NCBI GenBank assembly: GCA_035041965.1
Contig: JAPYMA010003011.1
Coordinates: 1 to 64,000, forward strand
DNA length: 64,000 nt
Reading direction: 5' to 3'
From: Anisakis pegreffii
Lineage: Eukaryota > Nematoda > Chromadorea > Rhabditida > Anisakidae
The position numbers and the translations under genes are program-made. Position 1 is the stretch's first letter. Each line of letters begins with the position of its first letter. A model generated the notes under the pieces. It did no database searches, was not told where the DNA came from, and saw only the letters and a list, made by a program, of their open reading frames with translations. Shown piece after piece: positions 22,901 to 34,500 of the stretch.

Positions 22901-25704
22901 GATTATCAGTCTTTCTCTTTTTTTTCCTCAAATTCAGGAGAGTTCAAGTAAATCATTGAGCGCAAGCAAATTTTTGAAAGTCGTCGTCTTGCTTGAATAC
23001 ATCAAAGCGGTTCAGTGAAATTACTGTCTCTTTATTTCAGGCCACTGAGCACTTTACCATCATTTCCGGCATTGTGGTTGAGGTTGTTGGATTTCATGGA
23101 TCGTTATTTGCATACGGACAGGAGTGATCTTTTGTCGGAGGCGATTCCTGAATCACTGAAAAATATGATTTTGGTATTGGACAATACAGGAATGTTCCAA
23201 GCAATACCAGGCCTCTATCAAATGACCACAACAAGAATGGGATCATTATTGCCTGATTTACTGGCTGAAGTGATGCCTGGGCCACCACGGGCTGACGAAA
23301 GATTGTGCGTTTAATGTATACGCATTTCGTTTTTTAAAAGTGTTTTCAGGTAGAACTGAGATAGATGCTTTTGCTGGAGTTGTTTGCGTAAGCTCGTATC
23401 GTTTTTTAAGTAGCACAACCCTATGGCAATAGCGAAATTCACACTTCAGATCATTCTGTTTATCCAAATAATCTCACGTTTAATTCAATGCTCATTCGGA
23501 ATCAATAAGATTTCTTATTCTCTTATATCATCTGAGTTCATCGATTGTTTCATTGTCCGTTGCAACATTTCATGTTGTTTGAGCCATAACGTTAACCTAA
23601 GTGGATAGGTGGGTGAGAGATTGTCAAATGTGAATGTTATTGAGGCTAACAGTGATTCAATCGGTCTAAATTATGTTGTTGATGAACTAATTGTTAGAGC
23701 AATCATGTGTTTGTTCTGTTTAAGGGATACACCAAAAGTACCAAGTGAGCAACTAACACCAACGCAATCTGATGCATCGTTGGGTGCAGTTGATAGTGGA
23801 CAGGAGGCAGCGTCGCTGGTTGCAGCCTCATCGGCTGCGGTGATCACAGCTCGGACTCCGTCACCGTCAGCATCATCAGTGAACACCGCCTCAACAACAT
23901 TCACTGCAGTCTCACCACCAGCCATCACGAGCACATTCCCAACCAGAACCAATTCGTCACATTCCGTGCATTCGACATCTCCGATCGCACAGCTAAGCGC
24001 CTCGATCAGCAACAGTCGTGTGCTGATTGCTCCACCACTCGAAAAGTTTCGTGAACATTATCAGCAGCGATCAGATGCCGTAAAGAGTGATGTGAGTCTT
24101 CACTCTCAGTCTTCTGAACTCACTCAACATCAACAATCACAACAACAGCAGTATGCGTCCGCAATTCCTACTGAACCCGTTAAAATACCTGAACTGGTGC
24201 GTCAATTAGCGTCCAAAGTGAGGAATTATAACAAAATAGAAAACCTTGTGAAAATTTCTATCTGAAATTGATTTCCAAAAATTTTTTCACTGTATATTGT
24301 CCACATTCTTTGACATATTTAGCTATGAAATTTTTTTTCTAATTTCAGTGGTTTCTGTCGTCTCCGAAATTGTCAACAATTTTAGCAAAATGTGATATTG
24401 ATTAAAAGTACCAAAAAAATGAGTGTTCAGGAAGGAGTGATTATTCACTCGGGTCCCAGTTCTCCGTTACAAGTTTACAAACAACACCACTACGGCGCAT
24501 CCGTTCATCCGCATCCCAGCGGTCATCCACCAGAAAGCGTCTCACCAATCGCAATTCAACAGCACCAGGCTCAAGCACCGCCACATTTGGAATATCTGTC
24601 GCATAATAAATCTCAGGCGAATCAATTCGTCGACTACCAAAGTCAATCGCAGTCACACCAACAAGCTGTTATCAGCACACCAACAACGATCATAAATCCT
24701 CATCCTTCAACAGGCCATCTATATCAGGTTTTTCGAATGTTCACTTCTCGCAGATTTACGCCCTTTCTGTGGCTCTTTGTTCCAGTTTAACATCTGATTG
24801 CTCTTGTGCAATCAGTGTCTGGTGAATTTTTGATCCCTTTCTAGTCGGTTCACCTTTCTTCAGTCTTCTTTGAACGAAATGATCATTGCCGATAATGGAA
24901 CACATTCATTATTCATTCACTCACGTATGATTGATGAGCGCACGTGGTAAAAATCACCTCTGTTCTTCCATTTTTGAAGAGGAAAACGAGTTGATTTGTC
25001 GAATGGAAATCACCAAATTGATTTGTCGATTGCATTATGCGTAAAGTAACTTCTGTTAATACTGAACAAAGTGCAGTGATTTCAGACAGCTCCACCTCAC
25101 CTGATACAGTCACAACAATTTTATATGCACTCAACTCAGCAGTTGCCAAACACCTCACTAACTTCTTCAACGACACCAATCGTCCCACCCACAACCACAT
25201 CACTGCTGTCCAATTCTTCACCGATACGATCATTCCCGATTGTTCCGTCGCCAACGAGTGCATTCTCAGCACCGCATTCGCATTCCGATAATGATACTTC
25301 GAATTCGATTGAAAACGTTAACGCATTCTCACGGTTTCATGGAATGGTAATCATTTCAACTATTTCTCTTATTTAAAGAATTCCAAAGTTGCTGTTCGTT
25401 ATTATCATTATCGTTCTCAAATAGACTCGTATTATTTCAGCGGAATTTCTGTACTGAAAGAAGTTTTAGCTCTTTATATGATCATTGGTTATGTCTGTGT
25501 GGTTATTCGACAGTCAGCTTCTTTAGCCGACGATGAGTTGAATGGATATGTTTTCAGCAAGTTCAACAACAGCAATCAATAGTGCCACAAAATGAACATG
25601 TGATGTCATCTGTTGTCACCAACACCGAACTGTCATCTTCACAATCTCAGCAACACTATCAGCCCCAACAGCGTTCAATGCCATTCGTTAATGAGCGTCC
25701 ATAA
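7982..25704 (+). CDS. gbf-1: Golgi-specific brefeldin A-resistance GEF (Sec7 Arf-GEF, GBF1/gbf-1)
   Basis: GBF1 loads GTP onto Arf1 at the cis-Golgi and ERGIC and so drives COPI coat recruitment. My 42-exon model joins in frame throughout and gives 2255 codons; human GBF1 is about 1860. Domains in order: DCB (residues about 1-218, starting [12 protein letters not shown]), linker with the conserved RGVRF motif (exon 8), HUS with the HUS box NYDCD at residues 605-609, Sec7 at about 780-975, then HDS1-3 to about 1857. The catalytic glutamic finger is Glu857 in FRLPGEA. The second Sec7 motif is [11 protein letters not shown], and its Met895 aligns with the human Met linked to brefeldin A sensitivity, so this protein may be drug sensitive. 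The last 400 residues (exons 39-42) are Gln/Pro/Ser/His-rich and account for much of the extra length. The start ATG is chosen because [12 protein letters not shown] aligns with the conserved GBF1 N-terminus. No frameshift or premature stop is seen. Confidence 0.97.
13485..13696 (+). repeat. Dispersed repeat with tRNA-like A box (SINE-like) in gbf-1 intron 15
   Basis: About 170 bp at 13485-13655 matches, in reverse orientation, 33545-33710 inside the hAT element of wsp-1. Shared landmarks are CTTACAAGGGAAGGTCA, an ACGTTTCG block, TATCAT, GAGCTG and GGACAAA, in that order. Just downstream, 13678-13696 reads TGGCCTAGTGGTTAGTGCG, a near-perfect tRNA internal A box. No B box follows at tRNA spacing, so this is not a tRNA gene. 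It may be a tRNA-derived SINE head or a decayed tRNA; the link between the box and the repeat is unproven because the second copy lacks it. Confidence 0.55.
13876..15560 (+). other. gbf-1: Region encoding the Sec7 catalytic domain of gbf-1
   Basis: Exons 16-21 encode the Sec7 helical domain. It opens with [11 protein letters not shown] and [11 protein letters not shown], the usual N-terminal helices. Exon 17 carries the glutamic finger (FRLPGEAAE). Exon 18 carries the hydrophobic-groove motif ending NTDQHNPQ. Exons 19-21 finish the domain with EEIVMPAEQ and [10 protein letters not shown]. All residues generally needed for nucleotide exchange are present, so the enzyme should be active. Confidence 0.93.
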
Positions 25705-28441
25705 TTTGTTGTTGCAGTTGGAGATACCTAATATCGTATCATTCGCCTATTTTAGTGATGTTTTTGGATGAGTTCTCTTCTTTCGTTGGAACCATTGAAA
25801 ATCATTCGCCGTTCATGATTTCTTATTTGATTATTCAGTGTTTATTTATTTGATTATTTAATCAACAATTACAACTGGTTAAGAGTTTACGCCTCTATGT
25901 TATCACAAATGATGTACTTCATTCTGTAATTCACATTGGAGAATTTTTCGTCTTGTGATTGTGAAGATATGATTTTTATACTTAAATCACTAGAGGAAAA
26001 TTATGGTTTTGTTGAAAGTAACTATTCACAGTGACTACGAAAATTTGTATCTTCATCCAATTTTGGTTGCCTTTGCGAGATTTTTATCATAAACCAAGTC
26101 AGTAATGCTCTAGTGGTTTCTTTGAAGCCGTTGTACGGAGGCTTCCAAATGTCTTAGGTAGTGGACATTCTGATTTGGTCTTATGCAGGGATTGATTGTT
26201 ATCTGATTTGTAGTGTCGCGTTATAACTCGGCTAGTTGTTTGTTCGTTTGTGATAATATTCTATAAGAATGTGCAATTTCCATGTATTCCTTCTTAAGCG
26301 ATTATTTCTTTCGTTTTGCTTCAAAACAAAATTATCAATCATCATTTTCCACAATTGTCTGTGATCGTTTTGGTTGAACAGCCATTTTTCTGTCTATCTA
26401 GTTTATGTTCATGTATTGAAGCGTTGCGATATTTCCTCAAGCAGTTGTATTCGTTCGTTGATCAATGCGAATTGACAATTCCAACAGCACCGCTCAGTTC
26501 CATGAGAATTTCATGGTGTTGCGTCATAATGAACCTCTTCTTACGTTTCGTTGACAAGAAACATGACGAGTTTTTAATTTATCTTGCCGGTGTCGCGGAC
26601 ACTTCAGTTAATGATCCTTTGACATGCTCGTTAAGCATTGAACCTGTTCATCTTTTTACAGTTAAGTCAAATTCGCGTTTATTGTCGGAGTGGACGATTG
26701 AGAGTTTGTTGAATTTTTGAAATTGTCGTCATTTTCATTTGTAACGGTTGACTGCATAAGCAGTTGGAGGGCAGCTGGCGAAGGTTGTTCAGTTAGGCGC
26801 TTGAGGTTACACCTTTTCACATCCATAAATTTTTTAAGGGGAAACTGAATGAATTTGTGCATTTCCTTGCTTTCGAACGATTTCGATGAAAGATTCCATA
26901 AATTTAGAGCTTTTTGTAAACATCTAAAAGATTCTAAAGTTTTGCTTATGTGTTGTCTTTATGTGAGTCATTTATTCGTGATTGGAAGATTTTTATGTGC
27001 GCGATATTCTTCATAGGTTTATGTTGTCGTTTTTTTGAATGTTTTTTTCACTCAGAATTCATCATTCACAGTCACTGTGAGGATTTTCAGTCTCCGAATT
27101 GAGGTGATTCAATCACGCAACTTTTTGTTGTTAAAGGAAAGTGTTACTGCACTTGAAACAACGAAATGCTTCGAAATTGTGAATCGATCGTCGGGAATAG
27201 TAGCTGGCTGATGGGAATTTGAAAGCCATAATGTGAAGCATTCACTTGATATCCGAATTCTTTAAGTGAGATTAATTTATTGTGGATATCATAAAGTGGG
27301 AGTTTCTTTGTTTTTCTGAATCACTCATTGTCGAAATAATTCAATTGTTTTGACTTTCACACAATGTTACGATATATGTGATCATGAATTATCATAATAA
27401 TAAACTTTATAATTTCATCCGTTGTGCGATCACTTCGGAGACGATTCTATAAGTTCTTTGAGTTGTTTTTCGCAGTTATTTGTTAACGGGCCGAATGACT
27501 GAAGATTATTCCGTTCAAAAATGATAACTGAAAATCAGTTTGGGGTGACGCAAAATTATCGGACTGGAGAATGGAGTTGGGGACCTAAATATTTGATATG
27601 TTGGCCAGAGATCGAACATCGTATCAGTGGCCAACGATAAGGAAAATTCTAAAATTCAGTGGGTAAACACAGAAAATCGATCGTTCTCGGTCAGTGACAC
27701 CGAAATTTATTTTTAAGTGGCCACCGACTGATCAGACGCATTCGGTTTCTGTCGATGAAAGCTAATTTTTGGCAATGAGTAACCGATCCGCCTGTTTTGG
27801 TTTCAATCAGTGGTCAGTGAGTTTCGCTAACTACTGAGTCAACTATACAGTAGAATGCTTCTCGTGCACCTTTCACCAGTGACCCTCTCAGCTTCTGATT
27901 TTATCAATAGATTTATCTCAGTTCTCCCAGTTTTTGAAGGATGGTTATTCCAACGCCTACGATCTTCTGTTGTGTATATGACCAGTTTTGGGTAGAATAA
28001 TGGAAGTGAAGAATGCAACGCCATTGAACCAATTTCATTCGATATACTTCGTAATCACAACATAAGAAATGAATCGGATTGAGCTCACAAAATGTAACTG
28101 AAGATTATCGGAAGACTGAAGAAAAAAACGTGAGATCGCACTTCACTAGTAACTGGAGTGCTAATCAATCTTCATATGGACGGAAATTCTCTCTGCAGGC
28201 TTAGTCTGCATTCTCACTATTATTAACGGTTTTCCATACATAAGCATGGGACCGGACTTGTGGAAAATCAGTATTGAATGCCCAACAAACTGATCTATTT
28301 CAAATCAACACTAACTATAAGTGATCTTGTTAATGAAGGCTCGTAAAGGATTACAGTGAGATGCAGTGCTTGATGAGTAACTCAGTACAATTTTTACGAT
28401 TACATACATCAAAACCGATTGGAACAATCCTGACGACAGAC
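25705..28441. other. Converging intergenic region between gbf-1 and wsp-1
   Basis: The region contains the 3' untranslated parts of the two converging genes. An open frame at 26316-26720 (+, 134 codons) is present but has no recognisable domain and no clear splice partners; I do not call it a gene. An AATAAA at 27399-27404 (+) is a possible distant polyadenylation signal for gbf-1. Nothing else is supported. Confidence 0.45.
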
Positions 28442-28447
28442 TTTATT
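28442..28447 (-). promoter_or_regulatory. wsp-1: Candidate polyadenylation signal of wsp-1
   Basis: AATAAA on the minus strand, 106 nt beyond the wsp-1 stop codon (28553-28555). The position fits a short 3' untranslated region. Based on motif and distance only. Confidence 0.45.
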
Positions 28448-28552
28448 ACAATGATGCAATACTTTATCGAGTCAGTTTATAAATATCAACGTGATCAACG
28501 GAATGTTTCGAGAGATGCGTTTTTGACGGTGTATTCACTCACTTTGTGTTGT

Positions 28553-31500
28553 TCATTCGCTCCAATCATCGTCCGCTTCGTCTTCGCCACTCGTATCACT
28601 CGTTTCATCTACAACGAGGCAGTTTGCTTAGTAAGTTGAGAAAATGTCAGAAAGTCAGTATTGTTTCAGAGACTTGACAATGTGCAACGTTGCAAGTGAT
28701 ATCAAAGCACAAACCGTCTGAGTTAACGTTGATATGTTTTCTTCGTTCTTCGATCATTTTTGCAATCGCACTCATAACATCACCCTCAGACGCGCTGTTT
28801 ATCGCACTTGCATTCGATGTCACATCCTCTTCTTCGTGCGTCACCTTTCTCAACGTTGACTTGTCCACGTTTCGAATTGCCTGCAGTAACAGTTCGGCAA
28901 ATGCAACTTTAATTGTTCTGTTTCGATCGAAGCACTAAATACTCACTACTAGTCAACAAAATGCTTGTATTGTAAAGAGTTAAAAATATTTATTCGTTGA
29001 TGATTAGCATAATGAAAAGAATTCATCTCAGCTTATCGTCAAAAAGATGCCACACTTCACTGTATAGAAACTTACGCTTGGTATTTATTATGTTTGCCTG
29101 AGAACACGCGCATCTATTAGGAGCAAGTAACTCACACAGAAAGAAACAGGTACGGAAATTTTCCATTTCAGATATGGAATTGCCAGATTTGAGGACAGTT
29201 TAGATACCTCTCAATTTAGAGTGTAATTACCTCAAGAAGATTCTGACGCCCTTCGGAAATGTGAAACGCTTTTGAGCTGTTGGGTGCGGCAGATGCTAAT
29301 TGTGATGGAGGTGGGGGTGGGGCTGAGGGTGAAGGTGGAGGTGGAGCTGGGAATTGAGGTGGGACTGAGGGTGAAGTTGTAGCAGTAAACGGAGTTGACA
29401 ATGCATTATGGGTTTGATGTCGAGAGTAAGAATCACGTCGGGAGTTTGAACGGTTATTAGACAGTGGTTGGACACCGAAACTGTTCGGTCTGTTCACGGA
29501 ATGTGAGGCATTGACTGACTGTGCTGATTCGCTGGACTGTCTCATATTTGTAGTCATATTTGCGGAATTTTCACTTTCATAATTGATGTCATCATCGAAA
29601 GGATGATCGTATATAACAGTTGGTTTCGGTGGAAGCAGTGGTGGTCGATCACGACGTGAGACATTCGGGAACCATGAGATGTTCTTCATTCTGCGAACTG
29701 CTTCATATGAAACTGTTTCCTCTTTGTGCATTGTACTCTCCTTGTCCACACTCTCATCGGGTGTTGACGATCGCACGTTTTGAAGATATCGTCGTTCAAT
29801 TTCATTCTTCTAAAAGGGAATTCATCAATTTGAGAACAGACGATTCAAGCAATGATTTGTATTGTCATTTGTTTTTACTGTCGAACAAAAACATACCAAC
29901 GATCTGTTTGATATGAAGAGCTCTCAAAGAGAAAATTTCTTCACGAATCATTCAGATTCGATTTGGATGTACGCTTTAACAAGGGTTGCAATAAACTGCA
30001 GAAGTTGCTTTGAATGAAGATCGTGCATTGTATACTCAAGAGATCCGTTTAAGGAAACTTTACATTCGTTTCAGGAACAGGAAAAATGATGTGTCTAGCT
30101 GCATTTCTACGTTCATACTAGCGTTTGCATGAGATGTCGGAATTCCGACTTTTGAATCCACATCGCGAGTTATATACTTTCTGAGCAATGCCAGGATTTT
30201 GGAGTTCGATAGAACAAGGCATTTTATACAATTCTGGTGACAAATTATCTTGACTTATACATCGATCATTCCCAGTTTGTTCATAATCAGTAAATTTGTT
30301 GTTTATCACTCGGCAATAAACATAACCACCTCTGCTGCGTTTCTCAAACATTTTCGTAAATATAATTCTCGTAATTTCATCATTCTTGCTTCTTCACCAC
30401 CGTTCCTTGTTTTTTGTTTGTAATCGTTTCTCGATCCCACGATTATGCCGGCATTGAAAAATGATCGGAATTTTGCAAACAAAATCTTACATACGCATTA
30501 GGCTGAAGCAAAAAGCGCCATCGCCAAAAGATTACAAGTGGTTCCGTCAGCATGCGCAATTGGATTACTACTGGCGACTTTTGCATGGACTTTCATCACA
30601 TCGGAAGTCAAAAGCTCAAGCAACAGAAAGCAACGATCAATGCACTGCAGCAATGACAATCTCCAGCGCCAGCTTCAGGTGCAGTATTTTTGACTGAAAT
30701 TTCCCATGGAGTAGTTTTTAACCAACACGAACCAGAAGCAAACTCTATTTCAGATGTTGGAGAAGTCAATTTTTAATGCCACCTTTTAAAGGTTCCAATG
30801 CATGCGCAAACAGCTTGATTGAGTAGGTAAACGAGCACAGTTTTCATTCGTTTCTTTATTTCATCTTTTCACATGCGAATTTGAAAGTTTGTGAACAATC
30901 GTGCCACTAATTTCTGCGATCAACCAATTGACACATTCATTTCCCGAACCATTTTATTTCAACTCGTGCCGATAACTGATATAATAATGTGTTTCACAAA
31001 CAAACTTTTTAGTGCCAATTCATAAAAAAGTCTCTCAACGTAACACTTTTCACTTCTACAGACCGTTCCGTTTCCGCTCTCATCCAGTGATGATAAATCA
31101 AAAATTAAAAGCTTACTTGACGAAGAAAATCGCGCTTGCGATGATGCACTTCTAAACGCCGCATACAATAGGTAGCACGAACGGAGAAAATGTCAGTTTG
31201 GAAAAAGTCAGTTTCACAAGTGATATTAGGGCAAGAATAGACACAACCACTTGATCAGTAAACAAATAATAATATGTAAAAAGCATTTTGAAAATCATTG
31301 TTTTGAAGTGACCAAAATGTAAATTTGTACGCAAAAAATAAAGTGAACTTTTCAGTGCGCATTGCACACCATTCATTGCCACTAGCACTTATAATCGAAA
31401 CAAATGGACAATTGTTCAGAAACGGATGCAACGACACTGACGGAGACAACTAACCAATGACTGAACTGATTTTCTCTCGAATAAATGTCCAGTTTTTCGG

Positions 31501-34500
31501 AGGCAAGATAAAACTTGAAAGAAGAATCGCCTGTTTCAAAGCGAAAAAGTGCAACTCACAATTGCGGAGTTGAAATTGTTTTGAGGTGTTGATGACACTT
31601 TGAGAGGCCGTTTCGATGGGTTTGCGTTGCTGGCGTCCGTTTCATACGAGCGGCTTGTATCAGAGTTCATCAACTGGAAATTGCTTTCGAATGATTTTCA
31701 TGCTTGTTCAAAAGTTGGCACTGTTGCTGTTTTGCTCCCGAAACGTTAACAGCGAGCAAAAATTTTTCCAAGTCCAAGATCTCTCATATGAATGCCACTG
31801 TCTGCGTCCATTGATTACATCGCATCTCTGTTTTGTTGTATTTCGTCTCGCCCTCTCTCTCATTTGTGTCATAAAACCAGACCCCGAGGTCCTCATTCAT
31901 TTCTTCTTTACTATAACCGATTTCTGTAAAACAGATTCCTTCACTATGACGGATTACTGTAATCTTCGTGAATCAATTGAACGATGCTTTCTGAGCATAC
32001 GTAATCACTAATAATTCTGTTGCATTGTATAGTGTTTATACTATCTCCAATTTGTCGTTCTCTCTGTCTCTCCATCATCTCCATTCAAAGAACTCTCTCA
32101 GCCGTCAGACGGATATAGTGAGCGATACACGCGATGTTCGTAATGGAAGCAGACGGAAAAGTGCTAAGAGAGAGCGTTCTCTTTCGGACTTAGAAAAATT
32201 TTTGCTCGCTGTTAACGTTTCGGGAGCAAAACAGCAACAGTGCCCAAAAGTTCACATAATAGGCAGTTCGAAGCGAATAATTCAGTTTTTTTAGTTTCAG
32301 GCGAGAACTTTCACATGTTGCGTAAAACCTAAGAGTGTTCCTGAGATTCAGTGCATACCTTTACTGCTCATTCCATCCGCTCTCTATGAGTGCGAATATC
32401 ATAAAATACCTGAACTACTCCATCATATCGACCACTCCACAACACATGGTGATTTTTCGGTGCCAGAATGCCCATGTGAAATAAAGATTACGACAAGTAA
32501 TCTCGCCCCATGGCAAACAATGTGGTGTGACCCTTCCCGGCACTTTCCTTCATAAACTATCAGATTGAAACAAAAATTAACCGATAAGAATACCTTTGAT
32601 CTATTTATTTTCCTCATTGATTGACGGACTTTTGCCATTCCATAAACAGACACGGCTCTTCGGATCATATCGATTTCTTCCTTATCAGCTTCATTTATGT
32701 CTTGTTGGACGAATTCATATACCTTACGCACGGTTTCATCTAATTCTGAATCATCCATGAATGCGTCCAAACCACAGTGTGCTTTATGTCTGGAATGATG
32801 ATCAAATTGAGACCATGCACTGATCAAGTCCATCAGCTGTAATGAAATACTCTTATCTTCTCATTGTTGTGACCGATTCGGTCGAGTTGTTTCAGTTGAT
32901 GTGAAATATGCCAAAGAGGATAAAACTCAATGATCGGTATCTATCCATCAATACAAAGTTTGCAAAAGGCTGCAATTTCGAAGTGATGAACAGCTATAGA
33001 CGAATGATCTGACGATGTCGGATTGATCGCCGATCTGAGTGTAAAATTAACCACCTCTCATTCACCTTCGGATTACCAGTCGGGCTCTTCGTTATCATGT
33101 AAAAAAAACTATATCAGTGTCATAATGCGCCAGTGCAATTGAAAGCTAACAAAGTATTCGAAATTTATTACACAAAATTTGTGGGCAGTCCAATTACAGG
33201 TTTCTCTGCTTGATCCTTCTTTCTTTTTTTCTTCTTTTCCTTCGAATCATTCGATTTGTTCTCCTTAAGTTTCGGGTGATGCAATGGTATTGACTGTTTG
33301 ACCGTATTGAGTGCATCATCCATTTTTGAGGAAAATTCTTTGAGCAGTCCTGCAATAAATCCATTGATATTTACCGTCTATTGCATCATCAGTTGCTTGT
33401 AGGACTTGCACGGGATCCCGGGATTTCAGTTCTGATCGCGATCTCGGATTTAAGTTTTGAAAAATCCTGGGATTTCGGGATTTGATAAAACAGGTCGATT
33501 TGTGTGAATTTTGATAGTACACCCATCTTGAAGTAAGCCTTAATCATTCTCGTCCCATTCATATGCAGTCATCTTTGCTGTTTGTCCTCTATCATTGATG
33601 AATAGCTAACAATGCTTTGCACATTCGTGATCAGCTCGACGAGATCTACAACATGATATATATTTCATCCCGAAACGTGGGGGTAAGTTCGTGACCTTCC
33701 CTTGTAAGGAAATAGATGCAAATTGGACAGATGACATGATCAATGACAGCTCGATGAACTTTTACGTAACATTTCATTGAATATTCAACTGATTATTCTG
33801 CTCCTCACTGGTTTATATCACGCTCATCTCGATGCATTTCTAATTAGACTAACAGAGATAATTACATTTTCTAATAAGAACCAAGAGCAACAAAGTTCAA
33901 CGAAATTTTGAGTCGTTTTCTCCCACAAGGTTTGTTCTGTTTCAATATTCCATCTGTTAATTCAACTGCATGTTCTAAAGACTGCGAGTCTTTTTACTTT
34001 GCTATTTGGAAACGTTTTCATTGGATCGAAATGTTCATAAATTCTCACTGAGTTCACTCATAGTGAGAATTCATTGCCGAAATGAGCAAAGTTGTTCCAT
34101 TCAAAAGGATCTTAAGCTTGAATATCAAGTACATTTGCATGATTTTTGATCGAAATTATCAAATATGTAAGTGCTTGATGGTTCGATGAAAATCCATTGC
34201 GGATATTTCGTTTTCACTTTTTAGTACTGATAGAAAATGGATTTGAAGTATTGCATATAAGCGCTTGAGAATCACGAATTTCATATTCACATGCAAGTGT
34301 ACTGTTTTTAGCTTAGACCAGAGATGACAAGATGCCTTATCGTTAGCACAGAAAATACTCTCACTCTAAGCCTTTGCGGCATGATCATTTACATCATTAT
34401 ATGAAATATTAATTTGAATTTGAATAATTTGGTTTCTTGGATTTGTTCAATAATCTGTTGAATTAACTTCTATCTGATTAATAATGAACATATTGGTTCG

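Larger units (their letters stand above)
7982..25704 (+). other. gbf-1: Exon map of gbf-1
   Basis: Coding exons: 7982-8155, 8279-8427, 8769-8880, 9022-9240, 9573-9722, 9955-10189, 10609-10766, 10838-10945, 11274-11380, 11483-11651, 11918-12058, 12257-12397, 12537-12682, 12854-12999, 13098-13280, 13876-13996, 14280-14428, 14647-14750, 14853-14968, 15188-15251, 15408-15560, 15746-15866, 16106-16272, 16691-16818, 16990-17104, 17314-17490, 17665-17910, 18127-18309, 18621-18780, 19178-19276, 19620-19731, 19984-20151, 20494-20579, 20751-20854, 21794-21883, 22295-22411, 22650-22837, 23041-23304, 23725-24217, 24431-24727, 25086-25346, 25558-25704. All donors are GT. Nine of 41 acceptors are AAG rather than CAG or TAG. 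Least certain junctions: the ends of exons 4 and 14 (both GTTCGT donors), exon 28/29, and exon 39/40, where an alternative small exon after 24346 is possible. Exon 32 has a TAGCAG tandem acceptor. Confidence 0.85.

Noticed and set aside
24347..24416. Extra gbf-1 exon beginning WFLSSPKL after a TTTCAG acceptor
   Set aside because: Its only usable donor gives a phase that creates a stop in the next exon, whereas joining exon 39 directly to 24431 keeps frame. It might be an alternative 3' end.
26316..26720. 134-codon open frame downstream of gbf-1
   Set aside because: No recognisable domain and no phase-compatible neighbours; probably chance or untranslated sequence.
30118..30351. Minus-strand frame of 77 codons as an alternative wsp-1 exon
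   Set aside because: Exon 8 joins exon 9 directly in phase 0, and the frame has no acceptor/donor pair matching those phases.
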